Assembly: GCF_030127105.1 (NCBI RefSeq)
Contig: NZ_CP126161.1
Coordinates: forward strand, 2,666,001-2,730,000
Origin: Haloarcula pelagica
GTDB taxonomy: Archaea; Halobacteriota; Halobacteria; Halobacteriales; Haloarculaceae
Length of the DNA: 64,000 nt
Reading direction: 5' to 3'
Made by a program: the position numbers and the translations under genes. The notes below the pieces were generated by a model. That model was not told the DNA's origin. It searched no databases and worked only from the letters and a program-made list of their open reading frames with translations. Shown here one piece after another: positions 42,335 to 52,462 of this stretch (its first letter is position 1; the number at the start of each line of letters is the position of its first letter).

Positions 42335-43204
42335 TTATCCGAACTTCCCGGTGATGTAGTCCTCGACGCGCTGGCTCTCGGGGTTCTCGAAGATCTTGTC
42401 GGTGTCGTCGAACTCCACGAGTTCGCCGCCGGTGAGGAAGACGGCCGTCTTATCGGAGATCCGGGCCGCCTGCTGCATGTTGTGGGTGACGATGACGACG
42501 GTGTACTCCGTCGCCAACTCCTCGATGAGGTCCTCGATCTGTGAGGTGGCGATCGGGTCCAGCGCCGAGGCGGGTTCGTCCATGAGGACGACCTCGGGGT
42601 CGACCGCGATGGCGCGAGCGATACAGAGGCGCTGTTGTTGGCCCCCCGAGAGATCAAGCGCCGAGTCGTCAAGCCGGTCTTTGACCTCGTCCCACAGCGC
42701 GGCCTTCTTCAGGGATTCCTCGACGACCGCGTCGATGTCGTCGGTCTTGTCCTGGATGCGCAGGCCGTAGGCGACGTTGTCGTAGATGCTCTTGGGGAAG
42801 GGGTTGGGATGCTGGAACACCATCCCGATCCGGCGGCGCAGCGCCACGGGGTCGACATCGCCGTCGTAGACGTTCTTGCCTTTGAACGTGAGCTCCCCCT
42901 CGACGCGCGCGATGTCGATGAGATCGTTCATACGGTTGATACACCGCAGGAACGTCGATTTCCCACAGCCCGAGGGACCGATCATCGCGGTGACCTGGTT
43001 CTCGGGGATCGCCAGATCGATCTCCTGGAGCGCCCGTGTCTCGCCGTAGAAGACATCCAGGTCCCGGGACTCGATGACCGTCGCGGTCGAGGCTGGCTGG
43101 CTCCGGGAGGCCTCGTCGAGGCCGCCCGCGCCGGGCTGGGTTTCGACGACGCTGCCGTCGTCTGACTCTACGTCCGTGTCGCTTGCCATGTCCTGTCGTG
43201 TCAT
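42335..43204 (-). CDS. pstB: Phosphate ABC transporter ATP-binding protein
   Basis: 289 residues. Walker [20 protein letters not shown], signature [14 protein letters not shown], Walker [21 protein letters not shown], and the final H-loop [11 protein letters not shown] are complete. The NRMND extension after Walker A is typical of PstB. The start overlaps the pstA stop codon as TAATG. An alternative ATG lies 5 codons inside. It powers high-affinity phosphate import with PstC and PstA. Confidence 0.97.
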   Translation of the reverse strand: MTRQDMASDTDVESDDGSVVETQPGAGGLDEASRSQPASTATVIESRDLDVFYGETRALQEIDLAIPENQVTAMIGPSGCGKSTFLRCINRMNDLIDIARVEGELTFKGKNVYDGDVDPVALRRRIGMVFQHPNPFPKSIYDNVAYGLRIQDKTDDIDAVVEESLKKAALWDEVKDRLDDSALDLSGGQQQRLCIARAIAVDPEVVLMDEPASALDPIATSQIEDLIEELATEYTVVIVTHNMQQAARISDKTAVFLTGGELVEFDDTDKIFENPESQRVEDYITGKFG

Positions 43205-44850
43205 TAGTTCGCCTCCTGTTGATATTTGTTGCGTACGAGGATCGCGACGGAGTTCATCGTCAGCAGGACGATCAAGAGCGTCACGACCCCGGCCGCGACG
43301 ACCCCGTACCGGAAGTCAGCAGAGGGCTGGAACGCCCAGGCGTAGATCTGCATCGGCATCGCGGTGAGCTTCCCGAACAGGCCCGACGGGGGCGTGAACT
43401 TCGTCGTCGCCACCCCGACCATGATCAGCGGGGCGGTCTCCCCGATCGCCCGGCCCAGGGCCAGGATCGTCCCGGTCAGGATGCCGGGCAGCGATCGCGG
43501 CAGGACGACGTTGCGAATCGTCTGCCAGCGGGTCGCGCCCATCCCGTAGGAAGCCTGCCGGAGCGAGTCCGGAACCGACCGGATCGCCTCCTGTGCCGAG
43601 ATGACGACGATCGGGAGGATGAGCAGGGAGATCGTCATCGACGCGGTCAGCACCGTCCCGACGCCGAACCCGGCGTAGGTCACCGGACCCAGTTGGGCGT
43701 TGATGTTGACGAACACGCCCAGGCCGAGCAGGCCGTAGACGACCGAGGGGACGCCCGCCAGATTCGAGATGTTGACGTTGACCATCCGGGTCGTCGCCCC
43801 CAGGATACCGTTCGACGGCGCGTACTCTTCGAGGTAGATCGCCGTCCCGACCCCGAAGACGAACGTGAACACGCTGACGAGCGCGATCAGGAACACCGAC
43901 CCGATGATCGCCGGGTAGAGCCCGGCTTCGGCAGCACTCGTGATCGCCGGGGGACTGGTGACGAACTGCCAGTCGAGCCAGGGCGAGGGCTGGGTCGCGC
44001 CGATAGCGCCGACGACCGTCTCGCCCAGTAGGAACCCGACGACCGCGACGACCGGTAGCGCGAATGCCGCCCATCGCTCGCGCTGACGGACGGTGTTCGC
44101 GACCGCGAAGCCGACCGGGAGACCGAACATCACGAGGGCGACGAGCCAGACCGAACGGGAGACGACCGGAACCGTGTCGACGACCGGGACCGCGCCGATC
44201 GCCAGCACGGGCAGTGTCGCCCCCGCGAGGAGGCTTCGACGACGCCCGACGCCGAGGCGGTCCTCCGCCAGGAAGGCGACGACTCCCGACGCCGGCAGCA
44301 CGAGCGAGAGGAAGTAGACGCCCGGGCCGCCCAGCATCGCGCCAAGACCCGCCAGCGGGCCCAGCGCCAGGGTGCCGACCACCGGACCGAGGACGACCGC
44401 GCCGAGCATCCCCAGGCCGACCCAGGTCGCCCCGCGGTCGTACTGACCGTAGACGAAGAGTCCGAGCGTCGGGCCGACGACGGTCAGGAAGTACGCGAAC
44501 CAGATCGCCGGCGAGGCGATGATATCGAGGACGATGACGGCCGCGACTGTCAGCATGAGTCCGCCCAGGGTGAGGCTGAACAGTTCGAACGCGCCGGCCG
44601 CGACGGCCGGTCGTGCTCTGGCGTACAGTCCGAACCCGAGCAGTGGTATCAAAAGCGTCGCGGTGTAGGTGAGATACCAGCCGACACCGGCGCTGTCCAG
44701 TCCCATCGCGTCCCAGAAGACGTACGCGAGCAGAGCGCCCAGCGCGACGATCCCGACGATCGACGCGACGAACGCCACGGTCTTGAAGACGATTCCCTTG
44801 ATCCGGCTGACCTCGCCGAACTCCGTCGATGTCTGTGTCCCTGTAGCCAT
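43204..44850 (-). CDS. pstA: Phosphate ABC transporter permease PstA with N-terminal membrane extension
   Basis: 548 residues, roughly twice the length of a usual PstA. The C-terminal 260 residues are the permease, with the EAA-type loop [20 protein letters not shown] and the flanking [16 protein letters not shown]. The N-terminal 280 residues add about eight hydrophobic helices (for example [20 protein letters not shown]) with no recognisable domain. The gene overlaps pstC and pstB by one base at each side (TAATG). The role of the extension is not known to me. Confidence 0.93.
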   Translation of the reverse strand: MATGTQTSTEFGEVSRIKGIVFKTVAFVASIVGIVALGALLAYVFWDAMGLDSAGVGWYLTYTATLLIPLLGFGLYARARPAVAAGAFELFSLTLGGLMLTVAAVIVLDIIASPAIWFAYFLTVVGPTLGLFVYGQYDRGATWVGLGMLGAVVLGPVVGTLALGPLAGLGAMLGGPGVYFLSLVLPASGVVAFLAEDRLGVGRRRSLLAGATLPVLAIGAVPVVDTVPVVSRSVWLVALVMFGLPVGFAVANTVRQRERWAAFALPVVAVVGFLLGETVVGAIGATQPSPWLDWQFVTSPPAITSAAEAGLYPAIIGSVFLIALVSVFTFVFGVGTAIYLEEYAPSNGILGATTRMVNVNISNLAGVPSVVYGLLGLGVFVNINAQLGPVTYAGFGVGTVLTASMTISLLILPIVVISAQEAIRSVPDSLRQASYGMGATRWQTIRNVVLPRSLPGILTGTILALGRAIGETAPLIMVGVATTKFTPPSGLFGKLTAMPMQIYAWAFQPSADFRYGVVAAGVVTLLIVLLTMNSVAILVRNKYQQEAN

Positions 44851-45860
44851 TACTCGTAGACCTCCCGGTAGCGACTGGCGACGAGGTTACTGACGACGTT
44901 CATCGCCAGGGTGATGACAAACAGCGTGATGCCGATGGCAAACAGCGACTGGTAGGCCGTCGAGCCGCCGGTGATGTCGCCGCCGGCGATCTGGACCATC
45001 GAGGCGGTCATCGTCGCCGAACTCTCGGCGTACAGCCCCAGGATGTCGCCGGGCGCCATGTACGGAACGCCGAACGCGGACTTGACCGGGGGGATGTCCG
45101 GCGGCTGGGAGCCCGCGGCGACGACGACGGCCATCGTCTCGCCGATCGCCCGCGAGACCGCGAGGATGAACGAGGAAGCGATGCCGGAGACGGCCGCGGG
45201 CACGACGATGGTGACCGAGACGTTGAACTTCGTCGCACCCAGCCCGTAGCCGGCCTCCCGCAGCGAGTCGGGGACGGAACTCATGGCGTCCTCGCTGATC
45301 GAGGAGACCATCGGGATGATCATGATACCGACCACGATCGAGGCAGACAGCGCGTTGAACAGCCCGAGCGTCGGCAGGCCCAGTCCGAGCGTGCCGTTTA
45401 CGGCGTTGATGAGGACGTTCAGCGCCGGGGTGATGTAGACGAGCGCGAAGTAGCCGTAGACGACCGTCGGGACGCCTGCGAGGACTTCGAGCATCGGTTT
45501 GAGGATCGATCGGGTCCGCTCGCTGGCGTATTCGCTGATGTAGATTGCCGTCAACAGACCGATCGGCAGGGCGAGGACCGCCGCCCCGACGGTGATGAGC
45601 ATTGTCCCCAGGATCAGCGGGAGGACCCCGAACGCGACCGGCTCCAGGTTCGGCTGGAACGTCGTCCCCGTCAGGAACTCCACGATCGGGTAGGCCGCGA
45701 AAAACTCCGTCGCGTCGAGCAACAGGACGGCGATGATGCTCACCGTCGTCAGAATAGATAGCACGGCACAGCCCGCCAGGGCGTATTTATAAGCCGACTC
45801 CCGGACCGTCCTGAATCCCCGGTCGCCCGACAGGTCCGGGGTCTGTCCCTCGTTGCTCAT
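44850..45860 (-). CDS. pstC: Phosphate ABC transporter permease PstC
   Basis: 336 residues with six transmembrane helices and the binding-protein-dependent permease loop [20 protein letters not shown]. The central segment [20 protein letters not shown] is typical of PstC. The gene ends in a TAA that overlaps the pstA ATG. A 109-base gap with a run of A residues at its upstream side separates it from pstS. Confidence 0.95.
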   Translation of the reverse strand: MSNEGQTPDLSGDRGFRTVRESAYKYALAGCAVLSILTTVSIIAVLLLDATEFFAAYPIVEFLTGTTFQPNLEPVAFGVLPLILGTMLITVGAAVLALPIGLLTAIYISEYASERTRSILKPMLEVLAGVPTVVYGYFALVYITPALNVLINAVNGTLGLGLPTLGLFNALSASIVVGIMIIPMVSSISEDAMSSVPDSLREAGYGLGATKFNVSVTIVVPAAVSGIASSFILAVSRAIGETMAVVVAAGSQPPDIPPVKSAFGVPYMAPGDILGLYAESSATMTASMVQIAGGDITGGSTAYQSLFAIGITLFVITLAMNVVSNLVASRYREVYE

Positions 45861-45969
45861 CGTGCTCGTTGGCCCCTATATCGGGTCGTGGCAAAAAGGA
45901 CTCGAAGTGTATCCATAGTTCTATTGTGTCTGTATAGCTGGCTATGATGTTCCGACCGCGGAGGCGGGG

Positions 45970-46986
45970 CTACTGGACCTCGTCGATGACGCTGTTGAGC
46001 GCGTCGAGTTCGGACTGCATCGCCTCCTGTGTCTTCGGGACGTAGCCGATCTCGTCGGCGATCAGCGAGGAGTTGGCGCTCTGTTCGACGTAGTAGCGAG
46101 CGAACTCGGCGACGTGTTCCTCCGCCAGCGCGCTCTTTCTCGGGTAGGTAAACAGCGGCCGGGAGAGAGGCTGGTAGGACCCCTCCTTGGCGGTTTCGAG
46201 CGAGGGCACCACACAGCCGTCCCCGTTGTCGATGCCGAGGGCTTTGACGGCGTCCGTGTTACCCTGGTAGTAGGCGAACCCGAAGTAGCCGATGCCGTAC
46301 TGGTCCTGCTGGACGCCCTGGAGAATGATGTTGTCCTGCTCGGTGGCCTCGTAGTCGCTGGTGTGGTTGACTTCCTCGCCGAGGATTGCCTCGTTGAAGT
46401 AGTCGAAAGTGCCGGAGGTGTCGGCCGCGCCGAACCGGTTGATCGGCTGGTCGGGCCAGTCGCCGTTCACGTCCGACCACTGCGAGGCGCCGTCGGCCCG
46501 CCAGATCTGTCTGAGCTGGTCGGGGGTCATGCAGTCGACCCAGTCGTTCTCGTTGTTGACGATGACCGTCAGCGCGTCGGTCGCGACGTTGATCTCGTGG
46601 TACTCGATCCCGTTCTCAGAGCAGAGGTCCTCCTCTTCGCCCTTGATCGGCCGTGAGGCGTTGTTGAAATCCGAGTTCCCCACACAGAAGTGGTTGCTGA
46701 AGCCACCACCGGAGCCGGTCGGCGAGACGCTGATGTCGACGCCGCTGTGTTCTTGCTGGAACCGGTTGGCGACGGCGACGGCCACCGGGTACACCGTGCT
46801 GCTTCCGGTGATCGTGATTTCGCCCGAGAGCCCGCTCGATCCGGACCCCGAACTCCCACCGTCGCTGCCGCCGTCACCGCTGCCCGAAGGGCCTTCCGTA
46901 CATCCGGCCAGCGCGAGGGCGCCGGCGGCGCCAGTACTTGTCAGGAAGCCACGACGCGAGATTCCGCGGGTCGGTGAGTCCGTCAT
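45970..46986 (-). CDS. pstS: Phosphate-binding lipoprotein PstS (Tat substrate)
   Basis: 338 residues. The Tat signal SRRGFLTSTGAAGALALAGC ends in a lipobox cysteine, so the protein is exported folded and lipid-anchored outside. A serine/glycine-rich linker follows. The mature domain carries ITITGSSTVYPVAVAVANRF, SPTGSGGGFSNHFCVG and FGAADTSGTFDYFNEAIL, the phosphate-contacting loops of the family. An ATG at 46986 is used in preference to an in-frame GTG at 46992. Confidence 0.96.
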   Translation of the reverse strand: MTDSPTRGISRRGFLTSTGAAGALALAGCTEGPSGSGDGGSDGGSSGSGSSGLSGEITITGSSTVYPVAVAVANRFQQEHSGVDISVSPTGSGGGFSNHFCVGNSDFNNASRPIKGEEEDLCSENGIEYHEINVATDALTVIVNNENDWVDCMTPDQLRQIWRADGASQWSDVNGDWPDQPINRFGAADTSGTFDYFNEAILGEEVNHTSDYEATEQDNIILQGVQQDQYGIGYFGFAYYQGNTDAVKALGIDNGDGCVVPSLETAKEGSYQPLSRPLFTYPRKSALAEEHVAEFARYYVEQSANSSLIADEIGYVPKTQEAMQSELDALNSVIDEVQ

Positions 46987-47303
46987 CACCACTACGGAGA
47001 CTATGGGTGAGTAAGTACGCTACTATGATTACTATACTTCGGTACCCACTCTATATATTACTAAATAGGAAAAATTCTCGTATGTACCACTAATTCCTCG
47101 CTCATACTCCGTTTCCGAGTGAATCACCGCCTTACAGTGGGTTTTGGGCGTCGGTCCCAGATCGACCCGCTCTCAGGGTGCGAAAACGGCTAATAACGTC
47201 GGATACGGAACTCTCGGGCGTCAAATCGGACTATTTACCCGACAAAGATGTAGTATATAGATTGGGATGGGTTTATGGTCCCTTAGTGTCGATACCGAGG
47301 TAC
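46987..47303. promoter_or_regulatory. AT-rich divergent regulatory region of pst and phoU
   Basis: These 317 bases hold no gene and are the most AT-rich stretch of the pst locus. Towards pstS there is a direct repeat TACTATGAT-TACTAT (47021-47035), and a box AATATATAG on the minus strand near 47050-47060. Towards phoU, GTTTATGG at 47271-47278 lies about 30 bases before the ATG. A regulated phosphate-starvation promoter is expected here; the repeat is a candidate binding site. The exact start sites are not resolved. Confidence 0.5.
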
Positions 47304-48302
47304 ATGGAGACACGCAAGGTGCAGGTGACCGGCGGTTCGACGTACACCGTCTCGCTTCCGAAAGACTGGGCGACCGACAACGGCGTCAGCGCGGGCAGCG
47401 TCGTCGAGTTCCACGCCGAGGACGACTTGCTGTTGCTGGCACCACAGCGTGACGACGACCGCGTCGAGGGCTCGCTCGATGTCAGCGGTCTGGACAACCG
47501 TCACGAACTCACCCGGGCGGTGATGACGATGTACGTCAGCGGCTTCGACGTAATCAGACTGGAGGCAAACCGGATCACGGCCGACCAGCGCCGGATCGTC
47601 CGGGACGCGACACAGGGGCTCGTGGGCCTGGAAGTGATCGAGGAGACGACCGACCGGGTCGTCCTCCAGGACCTCCTCGATTCCTCGGAGCTGTCGGTCC
47701 ACAACGCGATCACGCGGATGCGCCTGGTCTCGCTGACGATGCTGTCCGACGCCGTCGAGGCACTCATCGAGGACGACGACGACCTCGCACAGGACATCAT
47801 CCAGCGCGACGACGATGTCGACCGGCTCTGGTATATGGTCTCACGCGTGTTCCGGACCGTCCTGCGGAACCCCACGGCGGCAAACGAGATCGGCTTCCCG
47901 CGCGAGACGGTGTTCGACTACCAGTCGAGCGCCCGCCAGCTAGAGCGCATCGCCGACCACGCCACGAAGATCGCCGGCCTCTCACGGGAGATCGGCGAGG
48001 TCACCGGCGAGACGGCCGACCTGCTCCGGGAACTGGAGGCGGAGGCGACGAAAGTCTCCGAGACGGCGATGGACGCGCTCTTGACCGACGACGGCGACGA
48101 AGCCGTCGAACTGGCGAACGACGCCCGCGCTCGCATCCCCGATGTCGACGAGACCGCCCGGGAGGTCGACAGCCAGGTCAGGGAACTGGACCCACAGAGC
48201 GCACAGATCCTCGGCCGGGTCGTCGACTCGCTGTCACGCACCGCCGACTACGGCGGCAACATCGCCGAGAGCGCCCTGCAGAAGGCCGCGCCGCGCCCCT
48301 AG
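47304..48302 (+). CDS. phoU: PhoU-domain regulator with AbrB/SpoVT-type N-terminus
   Basis: 332 residues. Residues 1-45 look like an AbrB-type DNA-binding swapped hairpin: METRKVQVTGGSTYTVSLPK DWATDN is the typical start (split for reading). The remainder contains two PhoU-like three-helix repeats, around 105-205 (LLDSSELSVHNAITRMRLVS) and 205-320 (FDYQSSARQLERIADHATKI), with the E/D-rich metal-binding patches of PhoU. Such fusions can act as a transcription factor sensing the Pst system. It is divergent from pstS, as expected for a local regulator. The ATG at 47304 follows its TATA box by 30 bases. Confidence 0.9.
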   Translation: METRKVQVTGGSTYTVSLPKDWATDNGVSAGSVVEFHAEDDLLLLAPQRDDDRVEGSLDVSGLDNRHELTRAVMTMYVSGFDVIRLEANRITADQRRIVRDATQGLVGLEVIEETTDRVVLQDLLDSSELSVHNAITRMRLVSLTMLSDAVEALIEDDDDLAQDIIQRDDDVDRLWYMVSRVFRTVLRNPTAANEIGFPRETVFDYQSSARQLERIADHATKIAGLSREIGEVTGETADLLRELEAEATKVSETAMDALLTDDGDEAVELANDARARIPDVDETAREVDSQVRELDPQSAQILGRVVDSLSRTADYGGNIAESALQKAAPRP

Positions 48303-50707
48303 TCGTAGAACCGTTCGAGCGCGTCGACCGCGCCCGCCTCGCTCTCGTAGTACCGGCGATCCCCGTCGGGTGTCCGGACCGCGTACGCGTACGTGTCGCT
48401 GTCGGGGCGGTACCAGCGGTCCGCGTGTCTGTCCAAGGCTCGTTGACCACCGTCCGCGGCGGAGGGCATGTCGGTACGGGACGGGAGCGTCTCGCCGTCG
48501 ACGAGCAGGTCGCCCTCGACTGGGTAATCGCTGGGGATCCCGGTCGTTACGTCGTCGTTCCGGGTTGCTTTCAGCGCCTCGCGCATCAGGATCGCCTGCG
48601 TGTTGACGACCGGTTCGCCGTCGTCGGGGTACTGCTGGTCGTAGCTCCCATCGGCGTTCATCGTCCAGCGCTTGCGGTTGTCCGAGAGCAACAGTTCGAG
48701 GACGAACTTCAACTGTCGCCGGAGCACCGGGTCCTCGACCGGCGTGACCGCTTCGACCCGGTTGTCGAGGTTGCGGCTCATCCAGTCGGCGCTGCCGACG
48801 TAGTACTCCGGCGTGCCGCCGCCCGTGATCGACTCACCGGGTGGGGCCGCCCCGTTCCGGAAGTAGAAGATCCGGGAGTGTTCGAGGAAGCGACCGACGA
48901 CAGAGTGGACGGTGACGTTCTCGCTGACAGCGAGTCCCGGCCGGAGTCGACAGATGTCCCGCACGATCAGGTCGATGTCGACGCCGGCCATCGACGCGCG
49001 GTAGAGTTCTTCGACCATCTTCGGGTCCTCTAACCCGTTGACCTTGACGACGATCCGTGCCGGGCGGCCGGCCTGTGCATGCCGGGCCTCCCGGCGGATA
49101 CATCGGGTGAACTCCCGGCGCATCGTGACCGGCGCGACAAGCAGTTTCCGGAACTCTTCGTCGAGCCCGGGACCGGTAAAGGAGTTGAACAGCGTCACGA
49201 GGTCCTGACCGATGTCGCGGTCGGCGGTCAGCAGTCCCAGATCGACGTACCCTTTCGCCGTCTCGGAGTGGTAGTTACCGGTGCCGACGTGGGAGTACAG
49301 TTCGACGCTGTCGCCCTCCTCGCGGACGACCAGGGCCGTCTTGGTGTGAGTCTTCAGCCCGATGGTCCCGTAGGCGACGTGGATGCCGTTCTCCTCCAGG
49401 CGGCGGACCCACTCGAGGTTGTTCTGCTCGTCGAAGCGGGCCTTCAGTTCGACCATCACCGCCACCTGCTTGCCGTTCTCGGCGGCGTCGATCAGCGACT
49501 GGATAACCTGGGAGTCGCTCGCGGTCCGGTAGATGGCCGCCTTCACCGCGAGCACGTCGGGGTCGCTGGCGGCCTCCGAGAGGAACCGCTGGACGGTGGT
49601 CCCGAAGTCGTGATAGGGGTGGTGCAGGAGGATGTCGCCGCCGTCGATGTGCTCGAAGATGTGGTCCTCGGTGTCGTCCCGGTCGAACGTCGATCCCCCC
49701 GGATCGTCCAGCCGTGGATGGGGCTGTGGCGTCCAGGCGTCGAGCTGTAACTCCTCGCGGTCGAGGTCGGTCAGCGCCATGAACTCACGGTAGTCAAGCG
49801 GGCCGGCGAGGTCGTAGATCTCCCGCTCGTCGAGGTCGAGTTGTTGCGTGAGCGTCCGCCGGATCCGCGGGTGGGCGTCCTGTGCGATCTCCATGCGCAC
49901 GACCGTCGCGAACCGGCGCTGTTCGAGGACCTCCTCGATCATCTCGATGAGGTCCTCGGCGACCTCCTCGTCCCGGCGGACCTCGGCGTTGCGGGTCAAC
50001 CGGAACAGCGCCGCGTCGACGATGTCGACGTTCGGCAACAACAGGTCGAGGTTCCGTTCGATGATCTCCTCGACGAGGACGTACCGGCTGTCGTCGCCGA
50101 CCTGGACCAGCCGCGGCCGGTTGGGCGGGATCTTCACCCGGGTGAACGTCGGCTCATCGGTGTCGGGCGAGCGAGTCAACACGGCCAGCGACAGCGACCG
50201 GTTCGAGATGAACGGGAACGGGTGGGCGGGGTCGAACGACAGGGGTGTCAGCGTCGGCAACACCGACTCCTCGAAGTACTCCCGCATCCGGGCCTGCTCG
50301 TCGGCGGTCAGCTCGTCGTAGTCGTGGATGTGGATGCCGGCGTCGGCCAGTGCCGGCCGGAGCATCGACTGGTAGCAGTCGGCCTGTTTCGCCAGCATCG
50401 GGCCGAGCGTCTCGTGGACCTCGGCCCACTGTTCCCGTGGCGTGCGGCCGTCGGCCGTCGCCTCGGTGACGCCGGCTTCGATCTGCTGTTTCAGCCCGCC
50501 GACCCGTTTCATCACGAACTCGTCTATGTTCCGGGTGACGATCGAGAGAAAGCGAACCCGCTCCAGCAGCGGGTTCCGGTCGTCCAGCGCCTCGTGCATG
50601 ACCCGCCGCTGGAAGGAGAGTTCGCTCAGCTCTCGGTTCAGGTACAGCGAGGGGTCCCGGAGGTCCACGTCCCGGTCGGGCTCGTACGGCGGTGGTAGCT
50701 CGGTCAT
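48299..50707 (-). CDS. ppk: Polyphosphate kinase (PPK1)
   Basis: 802 residues, longer than bacterial PPK1 (about 690) by an acidic C-terminal region of about 100. It makes polyphosphate from ATP, reversibly. YLNRELSELSFQRRVMHEAL opens the N domain. The active-site histidines are seen in VELYSHVGTGNYHSETAKGY (autophosphorylated His region) and RFLEHSRIFYF. The start ATG shares a base with the upstream stop (TGATG), so it is coupled to the phosphatase gene. Its stop overlaps phoU by CTAG. Placement beside pst suggests joint phosphate storage and uptake. Confidence 0.95.
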   Translation of the reverse strand: MTELPPPYEPDRDVDLRDPSLYLNRELSELSFQRRVMHEALDDRNPLLERVRFLSIVTRNIDEFVMKRVGGLKQQIEAGVTEATADGRTPREQWAEVHETLGPMLAKQADCYQSMLRPALADAGIHIHDYDELTADEQARMREYFEESVLPTLTPLSFDPAHPFPFISNRSLSLAVLTRSPDTDEPTFTRVKIPPNRPRLVQVGDDSRYVLVEEIIERNLDLLLPNVDIVDAALFRLTRNAEVRRDEEVAEDLIEMIEEVLEQRRFATVVRMEIAQDAHPRIRRTLTQQLDLDEREIYDLAGPLDYREFMALTDLDREELQLDAWTPQPHPRLDDPGGSTFDRDDTEDHIFEHIDGGDILLHHPYHDFGTTVQRFLSEAASDPDVLAVKAAIYRTASDSQVIQSLIDAAENGKQVAVMVELKARFDEQNNLEWVRRLEENGIHVAYGTIGLKTHTKTALVVREEGDSVELYSHVGTGNYHSETAKGYVDLGLLTADRDIGQDLVTLFNSFTGPGLDEEFRKLLVAPVTMRREFTRCIRREARHAQAGRPARIVVKVNGLEDPKMVEELYRASMAGVDIDLIVRDICRLRPGLAVSENVTVHSVVGRFLEHSRIFYFRNGAAPPGESITGGGTPEYYVGSADWMSRNLDNRVEAVTPVEDPVLRRQLKFVLELLLSDNRKRWTMNADGSYDQQYPDDGEPVVNTQAILMREALKATRNDDVTTGIPSDYPVEGDLLVDGETLPSRTDMPSAADGGQRALDRHADRWYRPDSDTYAYAVRTPDGDRRYYESEAGAVDALERFYD

Positions 50708-51414
50708 CACTGGGGGGCCGGATGGAGCCGTGGCTCGACGATACTGTCGCTGGACCGCTCCTCGTAGGTCTCCGGCGGGTCGACGGCGATCAGTTCGTCG
50801 GCGGCGGTGTCGTAGGCGGTCAACTGGCCGCCGTAGACACAGCCGGTGTCGAGCCCGACTGCCCAGTCGGTGACGAACGGTTCGGCGAGCACGGTGTGGC
50901 CGAAGAAGACTCGGGGGGCCTCGCGGCGCGTCTCGAACCAGTACGGCCGGTCGTAGCTCCCGTCGGGGACGAGCGACCGGTTGTTCAGCAGTTCCGTGAG
51001 GCTGTGGTCGGTGACCGGCTTTCGGTGGTCGATCCCGCCGTGGACGACGACGGTGTCGTCCCAGGAGAGCATCACGGGCAGGGACTCGACGGAGGCCAGG
51101 TCGCCCTCGGTGAGCGCGTCGATGGACTTGCGGCCGTCGATCAGCTTCTGTTCGTTGTTCCCGCGGACGCTCACGAGGGTGTCGCGCTCGCGGACCAGAT
51201 CGAGGACGCCCTTGCTGTCGGGACCTTTCCTGACCAGGTCGCCGACGAAGACGACGAGTTCGTCGGCCGCCGGATCGAGCTCGTCCAGCAGTCGTTCGAG
51301 GGTCGCCCGACAGCCGTGCACGTCACCCACGACGTAGATGTTCGCCCACTGCGTGCTGTCGATGCGCCTGTGCTGTGCGTCGATCGCCGGATCGAGTGTC
51401 GGAGTCGAGACCAT
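50707..51414 (-). CDS. Calcineurin-like metallophosphoesterase (PPP-type phosphatase)
   Basis: 235 residues. All metallophosphatase motifs are present: YVVGDVHGCRATLERLL, VVFVGDLVRKGPDS, VSVRGNNEQKL, VVVHGGIDH and FFGHTVL. This is the ser/thr protein phosphatase or diadenosine-tetraphosphatase type; the arrangement does not decide between them. It is the first gene of a two-gene unit with ppk. A minus-strand box ATTATAAA about 60 bases upstream (51471-51480) may be its promoter. Confidence 0.85.
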   Translation of the reverse strand: MVSTPTLDPAIDAQHRRIDSTQWANIYVVGDVHGCRATLERLLDELDPAADELVVFVGDLVRKGPDSKGVLDLVRERDTLVSVRGNNEQKLIDGRKSIDALTEGDLASVESLPVMLSWDDTVVVHGGIDHRKPVTDHSLTELLNNRSLVPDGSYDRPYWFETRREAPRVFFGHTVLAEPFVTDWAVGLDTGCVYGGQLTAYDTAADELIAVDPPETYEERSSDSIVEPRLHPAPQ

Positions 51415-51559
51415 GTGCGAACGTCGCCCGAGGGGGCGCTTGGCCGTAGTTTGCCGGACCGGGCTTAACGGGTTTATAATAGTGATCTATACGGATATAT
51501 ACGGCTACGTTGGGGTCCAGTGGCTACCCGATCGTGAGGACGGTGGAAAACCCGCGGCG

Positions 51560-51931
51560 TTACTCGACGGCGACGGCGTTGACCTGCCCGTCCTGACCGG
51601 GGCGGGAGGTGACACGCGCCTGGCCTTCCGAGGTGTCGATGATGGCGCCCTTGGTGATGATGTTCCGGCGGGCGTAGTTGGGGTTCGAAGGGTTCTCGAC
51701 GACGTTCTCGATGGTCGCCTCGTGGGTCGTCGCCCCGTCGGCGACGCTCGCGATGTCGGTGGTGACAGCGCGGATCTTCTGGGTGTTGCCCCGGGAGTCG
51801 ACGACCTTCAGTTTCGGCTCGCCGACCTGGGTCTCGGTGGACTCCGTGCCCAGTTCGTGTTTCTTCTTCTTGTGGTTGGGCCGCCGTCGGCCGCCCGTCC
51901 GCTTGCGTGGGGAGCGTCCCTGGTCTTTCAT
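51560..51931 (-). CDS. rps8e: 30S ribosomal protein S8e
   Basis: 123 residues. Starts KDQGRSPRKRTGGRRRPNHK and continues with the conserved KKKHELG, NPSNPNYARRNIITKGAIID and RVTSRPGQDGQVNAVAV. An archaeal/eukaryotic-specific small-subunit protein. The length is normal for archaea. It is monocistronic here. It is less acidic and more basic than its neighbours, as expected for a ribosomal protein. Confidence 0.97.
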   Translation of the reverse strand: MKDQGRSPRKRTGGRRRPNHKKKKHELGTESTETQVGEPKLKVVDSRGNTQKIRAVTTDIASVADGATTHEATIENVVENPSNPNYARRNIITKGAIIDTSEGQARVTSRPGQDGQVNAVAVE

Positions 51932-52021
51932 ACCTCAGAGATAACCCAGGGTGCACTTGAACCGTTCGATGCCGACTCGGGACCGTAACGGTTAGGCCCG
52001 GGCCGGTCCCCGGAGGGAACG

Positions 52022-52462
52022 ATGAGTCTGAAGACGGCCGTCGCCGCCCCGTTCCGACAGCGGGGCACCGACCGGATGGGCGAAAGCGAGTTCGTCGTCG
52101 CCCTCTCGCTGGACCGGGACTGGTTCTCGCCGGACCAGGCCAAGACGCTGGTCGACGTGGCCGAGGGCGAGGGGTTCGTCGCCCGGGACGGCGACGACCT
52201 CGTCGTCGGGTTCGATCCGGGCGATGTCGACATCCCGGACGGGTTCGTCCCCTCCGAGGACGTGCTCCAGTCCCGGTCGACGTTCGAGCGGTTGCTCGAT
52301 GCGGTCGTCTCGACGGGTGTCGAGAAGCGGATGGCCGTCGGCGAGATCAACGCGCTCCAGTCCGAGATCGGCGTGACCCTGGAGACGGCGGCGGTCCTGT
52401 ACGCCCGCCGCGAGGGGATCGATGTCACCGAACTGGCGACACGGGTCCGGGAGGACCTCTGA
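52022..52462 (+). CDS. DUF2240 family protein
   Basis: 146 residues. SLKTAVAAPFRQRGTDRMGE, then FVVALSLDRDWFSPDQAKTL and DVAEGEGFVARDGDDLVVGF, matches the archaeal DUF2240 family, of unknown function. The middle resembles a winged helix (SPDQAKTLVDVAEGEGFV), so nucleic-acid binding is possible. The C-terminal helix (LETAAVLYARREGIDVTELA) is conserved too. It is coupled to the next gene by a one-base overlap (TGATG). Confidence 0.82.
   Translation: MSLKTAVAAPFRQRGTDRMGESEFVVALSLDRDWFSPDQAKTLVDVAEGEGFVARDGDDLVVGFDPGDVDIPDGFVPSEDVLQSRSTFERLLDAVVSTGVEKRMAVGEINALQSEIGVTLETAAVLYARREGIDVTELATRVREDL

Noticed and set aside
40934-42544. 536-codon plus-strand frame over the NYN and TatD-like genes
   Set aside because: Arg/Gly-rich shadow; the NYN and TatD frames carry conserved metal-binding motifs.
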